A stretch of DNA of 64,000 nt, taken from NCBI RefSeq assembly GCF_000308875.1, contig NZ_BAGL01000014.1, positions 51,473-115,472 of the forward strand, written 5' to 3'. The notes below the pieces were generated by a model, which did no database searches, was not told the DNA's origin, and saw nothing but the letters and a program-made list of their open reading frames with translations. Positions 1-7,777 of this stretch are shown here, piece by piece. This DNA is from Nocardia transvalensis NBRC 15921. GTDB taxonomy: Bacteria > Actinomycetota > Actinomycetes > Mycobacteriales > Mycobacteriaceae. Made by a program: the position numbers and the translations under genes. Positions within the stretch are counted from its first letter, which is position 1, and the number at the start of each line of letters is the position of its first letter.

Positions 1-1068
1 CTTGCCGACCGGAGCGATCGTAAGCGGTTCGGTCACCGCCTTTTTCGCGGACGCCTCGTCCTTCCCCCGTGCCAGCAGGGCCGCGTCGGTCATCGCGAAC
101 CGGTCGGCGCCGATGGCCTCGAACGTCTTTCGGGCCTGCGTGCGGTTGGGCATGAATTGCAGAATGCCGCGGCGGCCGAGGATCGCGGGGGTGGAGCCGA
201 GCCCGGGTTTGTTGAGCTCGTTGGGATTCAGGGTGCGGCTGAGAATGTGGTCCTGATCCCAGGGCAGATGCAGCGCTTCCTCGTCGGTGAGCGGCTTCAA
301 TTGATCCAGCATCGGCACCTGGGTGCTGTAGGCCGCCTCGGTCAGCGAGGTGAGCGTGGCCGGATCGGCCTTGGGGACCGTGAGGACGACGGCCGCCACG
401 TACAGGCCGTGCGCCAGGAACGCCCGTGAGGCCGTGCCGCCCGGCCGCCAATGGGCGCGCGCGTCTTGATATTTCGGGAGCGCGAGCGGCTGGTTCTTGT
501 CTTTGTTCGCCTCGAAGTCCGCGTCGTAGAGTTCGCCGGCGGTCCGTTTCGCAGCGTCGGCGTCGGGAAACTGCATGACCAGCAGGTTCACGGTCGTCGC
601 GTCGGGTGTGGTGCGGCTGACCTCGGGCCAGGTGAAGTCGAGAACCGAGGTCGGCCGGTCGGAGCCCTCCGATTTGAAGCCGAACATCATCTTGTTGCGT
701 TTGAGGATGGTCTCCACGGCATCGCCCCGGCCCAGCAGGCCGTCGGGGGCGCCGGCGCTGAAGTCGGACGAGTCCACGGCATAGGTGAACCGCTGGTCGA
801 CGTCTTCGGCGGTCGCCACATAATCGGCCAGCCGCATGGCGCCGACGGAATCCATGGCGTAGAAGCCGGGCCGGTAGTCCTCGTAGATATCGACCGGTTC
901 GATGGGGTACGAGCCCACGTCGAGCTTGCGGATATCGACCTCGCCGGGCTGCGCGATACCGGTGAGGGTCGCGTTGCAGGCGCTCAGCGCGGCCACGAGA
1001 CCGACCGTCGCGAGCACGCCCGCGACCCTGCGAATGCCGTGCCTGGAGATCGTGTTCGAGGTGATCAT
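1..1068 (-). CDS. DUF7373-like lipoprotein, 3' end cut by window edge
   Basis: Open reading frame from ATG at 1068 to the window edge, about 356 codons with no stop. The N-terminus is a lipoprotein signal: basic residues, a hydrophobic run and a lipobox LSAC with the modified cysteine at residue 31. The body (IDIYEDYRPGFYAM, LLVMQFPDADAAK) resembles the large Nocardia/mycobacterial lipoprotein family annotated DUF7373. Function is unknown and the protein is presumably on the outer face of the membrane. Its ATG overlaps the stop of the preceding paralogue (ATGA at 1068-1065), so the two are translationally coupled and probably arose by tandem duplication. Confidence 0.8.
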   Translation of the reverse strand, partial: MITSNTISRHGIRRVAGVLATVGLVAALSACNATLTGIAQPGEVDIRKLDVGSYPIEPVDIYEDYRPGFYAMDSVGAMRLADYVATAEDVDQRFTYAVDSSDFSAGAPDGLLGRGDAVETILKRNKMMFGFKSEGSDRPTSVLDFTWPEVSRTTPDATTVNLLVMQFPDADAAKRTAGELYDADFEANKDKNQPLALPKYQDARAHWRPGGTASRAFLAHGLYVAAVVLTVPKADPATLTSLTEAAYSTQVPMLDQLKPLTDEEALHLPWDQDHILSRTLNPNELNKPGLGSTPAILGRRGILQFMPNRTQARKTFEAIGADRFAMTDAALLARGKDEASAKKAVTEPLTIAPVGK

Positions 1069-2273
1069 GCGGCATTCACCAACATCGCGTACTGCGCGGA
1101 GATCCGCTGCTGGGCGTCGAGCAATTGGCTGCCCCAGGCCAGTGCGGCGTAGCGGTCGTAGGACACGGCGCAGTAGTAGCGGACCGCCAGCTTCTCCTTC
1201 CCGTGGTACTCGCGGCATTTCGCGACCGGCAGGTTGGCGGGGGACTCGGCGGTGTGGAAGTGCTTCGTCGGGCCGCCGAATTCGTCGCGGACCTTCTTGG
1301 CGGATTCCGCGTCGCGCGCCCGGAACAGCTGGTTGCCGTAGTCGGCGAATTTGTCCACGCCGTTGTCTTCGAAGACCTTCTTCGTCTCGTCCGGATTGGA
1401 GTTGAAGTGCAGCGCCGAGTGCGCGTTGTAGACGCCGGGCGGGTTCAGCCAGGCGCCGCCGGTGTCCTCCTTCGGCCGGATCAGGGTCCGGCGCAGCATC
1501 GCCTCGTCGTCGATGGGCTGCGACATGAGTGTGTCGGGCGGGTGCGGGGTGAACTTGGCGATCGAGGGGACGACGACGTCCAAGCTCTTCTGCAGCAGTG
1601 TTGTCAGTGCTGGGAGGTCCACCTTGTTCAGCCAGGCCTTCGCCTGGTCGTAGATCCAGGTGTAGACGACGTACCGCCCGGTTGCGTACCACGATCCGAT
1701 CGACTGCACGGTCGGATCCCAATGGGCGTGCACGCCGGGGTATTTCGGCAGCGAGACGGGCTGGTTGCGGTCGTTGAAGCCGGCGTCGGTGCGCTCCAGC
1801 GCCGCCGCCGCGTTGGCGGCCTTCTGCTCGTCGGGGAAGAGCATGACGGTGTTGGCCAGCTCCATTCCCTCGTTGTACGGATCGTTGCGGGCATAACTGG
1901 CGAAGCCGCTGATGAAATCGGGCGCATCCTCGGCGAACCGGCTGGTGTCGACCTTGATGATGTTGTTCAGCAGCGAATCCTTCGGATCCACGAAGACCAG
2001 GGACGCGAACGGCGCCGGATGGACGAACGCCGGATCGATATCCATCGGGAGCGGGACGAAATTCCCCAGCCGCTCCGCCTCGATCATCCGGGCCGCCTCG
2101 TTGTTCTTGGGTGTCCCCATATCGTGCGGCTGCCCGCTGTAGGGACCCAGATCCAACTGCTTGATATCGATGACCGGATCGGCCGGCACCGCCGCGCCGC
2201 CGCCCGAACCACATCCGGCCAGCAACGACGCGGCCAGCAGCCCGGCCGCCAGGAGTCCCGTGGTCCTCCGCAT
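1065..2273 (-). CDS. DUF7373-like lipoprotein
   Basis: 402-residue lipoprotein. The chosen ATG (2273) has GGAGGGG five bases upstream and begins directly with a signal peptide ending in lipobox LAGC, cysteine at residue 21. An upstream in-frame extension to 2381 would bury the signal and is rejected. The mature part is a soluble domain rich in Asp, Pro and aromatic residues, with repeated short motifs shared with the downstream paralogue (for example FPDEQKAANAAA against FPDADAAKRTAG). Family function is unknown. First gene of a two-gene unit. Confidence 0.85.
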   Translation of the reverse strand: MRRTTGLLAAGLLAASLLAGCGSGGGAAVPADPVIDIKQLDLGPYSGQPHDMGTPKNNEAARMIEAERLGNFVPLPMDIDPAFVHPAPFASLVFVDPKDSLLNNIIKVDTSRFAEDAPDFISGFASYARNDPYNEGMELANTVMLFPDEQKAANAAAALERTDAGFNDRNQPVSLPKYPGVHAHWDPTVQSIGSWYATGRYVVYTWIYDQAKAWLNKVDLPALTTLLQKSLDVVVPSIAKFTPHPPDTLMSQPIDDEAMLRRTLIRPKEDTGGAWLNPPGVYNAHSALHFNSNPDETKKVFEDNGVDKFADYGNQLFRARDAESAKKVRDEFGGPTKHFHTAESPANLPVAKCREYHGKEKLAVRYYCAVSYDRYAALAWGSQLLDAQQRISAQYAMLVNAA

Positions 2274-2458
2274 ACTTCCCCTCCGTTGGAACTCGGCGGC
2301 CGCGCCGTAGCCACCGTGACCGGGCACAGGCACGCAATCGAGCGGTTGACAACATAGCACCTGGACGCTCCGGCCGGGCACCGTCGTTTTGGGGGGCTCG
2401 CCGTCGGTAGCGGGCGGCCGGGGTGGCGCGCCGGGCCCGCGGCCGACAGGATGACGTA

Positions 2459-3580
2459 GTGAAGTACATCCCGCGTGTGGCTCTATTTCTGGCGATCCCG
2501 GCCCTGCTGTTCGGGGTTCCGTGGTGGTTGCTGGTCTATGCCACCAGTTCGGGGCCGCTGTTCTGGGCCGGGTCGGCGGTGTTCGTGCTCGCCGCCCTGA
2601 GCCTGCCCGCGGGGATGTTCCTCGGGCACGGGCCGCGGCAGTCGGATGCGGCGGTCGTCGTGGGGGACACGCTGCTCGGCGCCGCGTGGATGCTGTTCAC
2701 CTGGTCGGTGATCGGGGCCGTGGTGCGGGGCGGGCTGATCGTCGCGGGCGTGGACGATCCCGCACGGTCGCGGATCGTCGCGGCCGGGGTGGTGGTCGTG
2801 TGGGTCGCGCTGATGGGCTGGGCGACGTTCGAGGCCCGGCGGATCCCGCGGGTGCGGTCGCTCGACATCACCATTCCGGGTCTCGGCCGCGCGCTGGACG
2901 GCCTGCGGCTGGTGGTCGTCACCGACACCCACTTCGCCGCGTTGAACCGGCTGGGGTGGTCGCGGCGGGTGGTCGAGATCGTCAACGAGTTGCGTCCCGA
3001 TATCGCGTGTCACGCGGGTGATCTCGCGGACGGGTCGGTAGCGAAGCGGCGTGCGCAGGTCGAGCCGCTCGGCAAGGTCGAGGCCCCGCTGGGCCGGTTC
3101 TACATCACGGGCAACCACGAGTACTTCGGCGATGCACCCGGCTGGATCGACTACATGACCGAACTGGGCTGGCAGCCACTGCGCAATCAGCACGAGGTCG
3201 TGGAGAGGGGCGGCGACCGGCTGGTGATCGCGGGTATCGACGATCCGACCGGCGTCGCGCTGGACGGGCACGGCCCCGACCTGCCCGCCGCATTGCGCGG
3301 GGCCGATCCGGACGTGCCGGTGATCCTGCTCGCCCACCAGCCGAAGCAGATCGTGGACGCGGTGAAAGCCGATGTGGCACTCCAGGTCTCGGGCCACACC
3401 CACGGCGGCCAGATCTGGCCCTTCCGCTACCTCGTCCGCCTCGACCAGCCCGTCGTGGCGGGCCTGAGCCGCCACGGCACCCGCACCCAGCTCTACACCA
3501 GCCGCGGCACCGGCTTCTGGGGCCCACCCTTCCGCCTGTTCGCCCCCAGCGAGATCACCGTCCTCACCCTCCGAGTCTGA
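2459..3580 (+). CDS. membrane-anchored calcineurin-like metallophosphoesterase
   Basis: 373 residues from GTG 2459, which has an AGGA-type ribosome site; a start at 2423 is also open. The N-terminal third has about four hydrophobic segments. The C-terminal domain carries the metallophosphoesterase signature: DTH at 156-158, HAGD near 183-186, GNHE at 218-221, a LAHQP motif and SGHTHGGQ from residue 311. These residues bind two divalent metals in the YkuE/YaeI subgroup. Substrate is unknown; homologues act on phospholipid or nucleotide phosphoesters. It diverges from the lipoprotein pair across about 185 bp. Confidence 0.88.
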   Translation: MKYIPRVALFLAIPALLFGVPWWLLVYATSSGPLFWAGSAVFVLAALSLPAGMFLGHGPRQSDAAVVVGDTLLGAAWMLFTWSVIGAVVRGGLIVAGVDDPARSRIVAAGVVVVWVALMGWATFEARRIPRVRSLDITIPGLGRALDGLRLVVVTDTHFAALNRLGWSRRVVEIVNELRPDIACHAGDLADGSVAKRRAQVEPLGKVEAPLGRFYITGNHEYFGDAPGWIDYMTELGWQPLRNQHEVVERGGDRLVIAGIDDPTGVALDGHGPDLPAALRGADPDVPVILLAHQPKQIVDAVKADVALQVSGHTHGGQIWPFRYLVRLDQPVVAGLSRHGTRTQLYTSRGTGFWGPPFRLFAPSEITVLTLRV

Positions 3581-3667
3581 TCCGCCCCGGCCCTACCCAC
3601 CTGCCTCGGACCTTGCCTGCACTACCTCGCGCGCTGGGCGGGGACGCTGCTCGTATTGCCTCGCGCT

Positions 3668-5083
3668 CTATTGCGGGGTGATGCGGGCGTCGTGGACGAA
3701 CTGCTCGCAGGTGGGGGCGAGGGGTTGCCAGCTGCCCGAGGGGTATTGGCAGCCGATGCTGACCTGGACGCCGGAGTCGACGAGGACCTGCCAGCGGACG
3801 GTGGTGCCGTCGGGCGGGTATTCCTCGTAGGAGAGGCCGGGGCGGCCGCCGAAGCTGGGGTCGCGGCGCAGTTCGGTCACGGTGCCCGGCGGGCGGCGCT
3901 GGATCTGGGACTCCAGGCTGTGGGCGACGTCGTCGGCGGTCGCTCCGGGAGCGAGGGGCTTCTGGGTGAGCGTGATGCGCTGGCGCGCACCGCCGTCCGG
4001 CGCGAGGTCCACGCGCGCGTCGGTCTGCGAGGCGATATGCCAACCGGCGGGGATCTGGGTGCGGACCCGGCCGAAAACCTGCGGGCTGGGTGCCGCCGAG
4101 GCTTTCGGGGCGGGCGGGGCACTGGACTGCGCGGCGGTCGTCGTCTCGTCCGACGACCCCGTCAGTAGCACGATCACACCCACCGCGGCGGCGATCACGA
4201 CCACGACGGTCGCCGCGGCGGCGAGCAGGAACCGGTTGCGCCGCGGCTGCGGCGGCTGAGCGGCGAGGGCGTACTCCCGCAGCGAACTCTCGCGGTCGGG
4301 CTGTGCCTCGGCCGCCGGACGATAGGGCATACCGGAGGCGGCGACCGGGGGATGGGCGCCGTGGATCAGTTCGGCGCCACCGATCGGGCGCACGTCGACC
4401 GGGAAGCCGCACTGCCCGGCGATCGCGGCGCGCAGGCCCTCCAGCAGACCCGGCTCGGAAATGCCTACCGCCAGCAGATATGTCGGAGTCTGCCCGGCGA
4501 GCAGGCGGGCCACGACCGCGCCGATGCCGTCGAATCCGTTCGGCCCGTCGGCGAGGCCGACGGTCGGCTCGTGCTCGCAGGCGTCGATCCAGATGTCCGT
4601 TCCCGAACGGCCGACCAGGGTCACCGTCGTGGACAGCGGATTCGCCTCCAGCACCGCGATGCGCTGATGCTGCGCGGTGCTGGCCCCGAGCGAGACCGCC
4701 CGCAGCGCCAGCGGTTCCACGGTGGTATCGGCGACCAGGCGCGTGGCGGCGGCCTGAACCGCGGCGCGGCGTCGGCGTCCCCAGTCCGAGGGCGCGAGTA
4801 CGGTCAGCCGCTCACACGGGCCGGGCAGGTGCAGGTTGGTGAGCACCGCGCCGAACAGCACCGCGAAGGCATCGGCCAGCGTCGGCAGCGTAGGGAACGC
4901 GATCCGGTCGGCATCGGCGAGCCGGACCACCGACACCGCGGGATACTGCGGCCGCAGTGCCTCGCCCACAACGAAACTCGCGCCGTCGCTGGCGGGAACG
5001 ATCGACGGCGGGCCGTCCCAGTGCGTGGCCTCGCTGCGCGCCCACAGCCGGGTATCGGTCAGGACGAGTTCGACGCCGGTCAT
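3668..5083 (-). CDS. type VII secretion-associated protein, Rv3446c family
   Basis: 471 residues. The N-terminal half (about 1-250) is an actin-like/ASKHA-type fold region with VVGEAL and VTLVGRSGTDIW. It is followed by a Pro-rich linker, one transmembrane segment at about 288-311 and an extracytoplasmic C-terminal domain containing GWHIASQ. This is the architecture of the family named after M. tuberculosis Rv3446c, found near ESX-4-type secretion genes. Its exact role is not established. No ecc genes are in the window, so it is either orphaned or at the edge of a scattered locus. A short ORF overlaps its start (TGATG at 5085-5081). Confidence 0.8.
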   Translation of the reverse strand: MTGVELVLTDTRLWARSEATHWDGPPSIVPASDGASFVVGEALRPQYPAVSVVRLADADRIAFPTLPTLADAFAVLFGAVLTNLHLPGPCERLTVLAPSDWGRRRRAAVQAAATRLVADTTVEPLALRAVSLGASTAQHQRIAVLEANPLSTTVTLVGRSGTDIWIDACEHEPTVGLADGPNGFDGIGAVVARLLAGQTPTYLLAVGISEPGLLEGLRAAIAGQCGFPVDVRPIGGAELIHGAHPPVAASGMPYRPAAEAQPDRESSLREYALAAQPPQPRRNRFLLAAAATVVVVIAAAVGVIVLLTGSSDETTTAAQSSAPPAPKASAAPSPQVFGRVRTQIPAGWHIASQTDARVDLAPDGGARQRITLTQKPLAPGATADDVAHSLESQIQRRPPGTVTELRRDPSFGGRPGLSYEEYPPDGTTVRWQVLVDSGVQVSIGCQYPSGSWQPLAPTCEQFVHDARITPQ

Positions 5084-5163
5084 CAGATCGCCGCTTCGGC
5101 CGTCGTGCTCCGCCGCGCCCCGAGGCCGACCCCGATCGGCAGTAGTCTCCCGGCGATCTTCAC
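5083..5163 (-). CDS. possible 26-residue leader ORF before the Rv3446c-like gene
   Basis: GTG at 5163 is preceded by a purine-rich GGGGAGGG ribosome site, stronger than any site before the next start. It encodes 26 residues (MKIAGRLLPIGVG followed by a short Arg/Thr/Ala tail) and stops at 5083 in TGATG, so the stop overlaps the start of the Rv3446c-like gene. Codons favour G/C in the third position. It may be a translational-coupling leader or a genuine microprotein. I recognise no family. Confidence 0.35.
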   Translation of the reverse strand: MKIAGRLLPIGVGLGARRSTTAEAAI

Positions 5164-5353
5164 GCCCTCCCCTTCCGTGTACGTCTCGCGAATCCTACTT
5201 CAGCCCCCCGACCGCCACCGTCCGACCGTAATCCCCGGTAACCGCCCGGTTCGTTCCCCTCGGAGCGGGGCGAAATACCGGATCGGGGACGGGCGGGGGT
5301 TCGGAGCGAGACGTTTGCCTTAACCTGGTGCGTGTGGTGACGACCGCAGTGGT

Positions 5354-6676
5354 GTGGCGCGGAGGCCGATTCCGTTGATGGATCGGCAGGTCGAGGTTGT
5401 CACCGGAAGGCATGTGGCGGTCCGGGTGGCCGGCGCCGTGCTGGTGGTCGGGCACCGGGAGCGTGGGCCGGTGACCCCGGACGCCCCGGCGATGCGGGCG
5501 GCCGAGGCGCTCGCCCAACTGGTCTGGGAGGCCGCGGAGCACGCGCCGGGCGGTCCGGGCCGGCTGGTGGCCCGCGAGGCGACCCGCTGGCTGATGCGGG
5601 ACGCGGAGCAGATCAGTCCGGACCGGCCGATCGATCTCGGAATCCTGTCGCGATCGGACACCGGGGGAGTGGCGATCTTCCTGCACGGCGAGGTGACCGC
5701 GGTGCTGGCGGGGGAGCATATCGAGCACTACCGCGGTGTGGACGCCGCCTTCACCGTCGATCGGGTGGCGTCGCCGCCCGAACGCGCGGTGGCCCTGTTC
5801 ATCGATGACGACGGCCGCATCCCCGATCTCCCGGACCGCGGCATCGGATCGCTGGTCGAGGGGGTGGCGCCGGCCGCCGGTGCGATCGTGTGGTTCGAGG
5901 GCGATCGGACCCGGGCGCGAGATCGGGTGCGGCCCAACCGGGGTGCCCATCACCGGCCCGAGGAGGGGCCGCCGCCGCCCACCTCGCGGCTGGACGGTGA
6001 AATGCCGGATTCCCATGCGCGAGAACAGCTTCCGGAACCGGCCGTGGATCCTCGCATGGCCGAGACGCAGCTGGGCCGGCCCGCCTCGCCGGGCACCGAG
6101 CCCGACCAGCCGACGCAGGAGGTCGGCACCAACCCGTCGCCCGTCGTGGACCCGGATCTGGAACGCCGCATGGAGGCGACCACGCGCGCCACCTCGCTGA
6201 GCGTGCGCGTGGTCGGATTCAAATGCGCGCGGGCACATCCCAGCGATCCGCGTTCGGCGTTCTGCACGGTGTGCGGTATGCCCGTGGACCAGACTCAGCC
6301 GCCCTCGGAGGTGGTGCGGCCGCCGCTGGGCATGCTGGTGCTCGACGACGGCATGACCTTCCTGCTGACCTCGGACGCGGTGATCGGGCGCGATCCGGAG
6401 AATTCCGAGGCCGCCCAGCGTGGCCTGATGCCGTTGAAGATCGAGGACTCCTCCGGCGGCATGTCCCGCGCCCACGCCGAGATCCGCCTGGTGAACTGGG
6501 ACGTCACCGTCGTCGACCGCGGCTCCACCAACGGCACCCGCGCCCGCCTCCCCGGCTACCACGACTGGATCCGCCTCACCCCCAACCAGCCCATGGCCCT
6601 GGTCCAGGGCGCCGAGATCATGCTCGGCAACCGAGTCCTCCGCCTGGAACCCGCCGCCCCGCCCCCCTTCGGGTAA
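5354..6676 (+). CDS. FHA-domain protein with central Cys motif
   Basis: 440 residues from GTG 5354; ATG 5378, with GGAGG upstream, is an equally possible start. Residues 1-180 are an uncharacterised alpha/beta region and 190-280 a charged linker. A short Cys/His cluster follows (Cys near 291, 303 and 306, with an intervening His) that could bind zinc. Residues about 330-430 are a forkhead-associated domain with GRDP, SRAHAEI and DRGSTNGT, the phosphothreonine-binding signature. FHA proteins in actinomycetes usually read out Ser/Thr kinase signalling. It diverges from the Rv3446c-like gene, suggesting a link to secretion, but the partner is not visible. Confidence 0.82.
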   Translation: MARRPIPLMDRQVEVVTGRHVAVRVAGAVLVVGHRERGPVTPDAPAMRAAEALAQLVWEAAEHAPGGPGRLVAREATRWLMRDAEQISPDRPIDLGILSRSDTGGVAIFLHGEVTAVLAGEHIEHYRGVDAAFTVDRVASPPERAVALFIDDDGRIPDLPDRGIGSLVEGVAPAAGAIVWFEGDRTRARDRVRPNRGAHHRPEEGPPPPTSRLDGEMPDSHAREQLPEPAVDPRMAETQLGRPASPGTEPDQPTQEVGTNPSPVVDPDLERRMEATTRATSLSVRVVGFKCARAHPSDPRSAFCTVCGMPVDQTQPPSEVVRPPLGMLVLDDGMTFLLTSDAVIGRDPENSEAAQRGLMPLKIEDSSGGMSRAHAEIRLVNWDVTVVDRGSTNGTRARLPGYHDWIRLTPNQPMALVQGAEIMLGNRVLRLEPAAPPPFG

Positions 6677-6740
6677 CGGGCCCCGCCCGCGTCACGTAGG
6701 CGGGACATCGAGACCCAGCCGGCCGACACGCACCCTGAGC

Positions 6741-6930
6741 GCTCCCGCATCCGGTGCGCGCTCCCGCATCCGGTGCGCGCTCCCGCATCCGGTGCGCGCT
6801 CCGGCATCCGGTGCACGTTCCGGCATCCGGTGCACGTTCCGGCATCCGGTGCACGTTCCCGCGTCCCGTGCGTGCTCCCGCACCCCTGCGTGCTCCCGCA
6901 CTCCCTCCACATTCCCGCACTACGTTCAGT
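6741..6930. repeat. 19-bp tandem repeat array between convergent genes
   Basis: About ten head-to-tail copies of a 19-bp unit with core GCTCCCGCATCCGGTGCGC. Copies start at 6741, 6760, 6779, 6798, 6817, 6836, 6855, 6874 (one base short), 6892 and 6911. The first three are identical, the next three share C-to-G and G-to-A variants, and the last ones are degenerate. The array fills the space between the FHA gene (ends 6676) and a crotonase (ends 6977), where two transcripts meet. Every reading frame through it yields low-complexity peptide, so it is taken as non-coding. Confidence 0.9.
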
Positions 6931-6976
6931 GCTCTGGAACCGGTGCGGGAATGCGCAGAGGGTGCGGGAGTGGGGG

Positions 6977-7777
6977 TTAGTGGCCGGTGAATTCGGGTGG
7001 GCGGCGGGCGAGCATGGCGTCGACGGCCTCGTGGTGGTCGGCGGTTTGGTGGGCGATGGCCTGCATGGCGGCGGAGAGTTCGAGGAGGCTTTCGAGGCTC
7101 TGCCACTGGCCCTCGCGGAGGAGTTTCTTGGTCATGCGCAGGGAGTGGGGCGGGTTGGCGGCGACGCGGGCGGCCAGGTGGTGGGCGGCCTCGAGGAGGG
7201 CGTCGGGATCGACCACCGCCGAGACGAGTCCCCAGTCCAGAGCCGTGGCCGCGTCGATCGGCTCGCCGGTGAAGGCCATCTCGCTGGCGCGGGCCATGCC
7301 GACGGCGCGGGGCAGCAGCCACGCGCCGCCGTCGCCCGGAATGATGCCGACCTTCGCGAAGCTCTCGGCGAAGGTCGCGGTGCGGGAGGCGATGCGCATA
7401 TCGCACATCAGGGCCAGATCGCAGCCCGCCCCGATGGCCGGCCCGTTGACGGCAGCGATCGTCGGAATCTCGCAGTGGTACAGGGCCTTCGGAATGCGCT
7501 GGATCCCGTGGCGGTATCCCTGCCGCAGTTCGGCGGGGCTGCCGCCGAACATCCCGCTCCGATCCCGCATGTGCTTGACGTTGCCGCCGGAGGAGAAGGC
7601 CGTCCCGGCGCCGGTCAGGATGGCCACCCGCACCGAGGGATCCCGGTTGACCTCGGCCACGGCCTGTTCGAGCGCGTCGACGGTCTCGGCCTCGGAGATC
7701 GGATTGCGCGCCTGCGGATTGTTGAGGGTCCACACGACGACATCGCCGGTGCGTTCGGTCAGAACTGGCTCGCTCAC
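6977..7777 (-). CDS. crotonase-superfamily enoyl-CoA hydratase/isomerase
   Basis: 266 residues from GTG 7777, which overlaps the stop of the preceding ligase (GTGA). It has the crotonase fold: oxyanion-hole loops FSSGGNVKHM and NGPAIGAGCDLAL, and the IIPGDGG turn. The first catalytic acid position of enoyl-CoA hydratase is Asp here (GAGCD). The second, normally Glu in the FGxPE motif, is replaced in FAESFAKVG. The reaction may therefore be isomerisation, hydrolysis or a narrow hydration rather than standard hydration. Last gene of the transporter/CoA operon. Confidence 0.85.
   Translation of the reverse strand: MSEPVLTERTGDVVVWTLNNPQARNPISEAETVDALEQAVAEVNRDPSVRVAILTGAGTAFSSGGNVKHMRDRSGMFGGSPAELRQGYRHGIQRIPKALYHCEIPTIAAVNGPAIGAGCDLALMCDMRIASRTATFAESFAKVGIIPGDGGAWLLPRAVGMARASEMAFTGEPIDAATALDWGLVSAVVDPDALLEAAHHLAARVAANPPHSLRMTKKLLREGQWQSLESLLELSAAMQAIAHQTADHHEAVDAMLARRPPEFTGH

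Noticed and set aside
2423..2458. Longer N-terminus for the metallophosphoesterase
   Set aside because: Adds only Arg/Asp-rich residues before the first helix and lacks a ribosome site; GTG 2459 fits better.
6556..6912. Protein-coding frames through the 19-bp repeats
   Set aside because: They encode only repeated Arg/Cys/Gly peptide and have no start site; an artefact of the repeat.
6741..6930. Possible CRISPR array
   Set aside because: The repeats are direct head-to-tail without unique spacers, and no cas gene is near.
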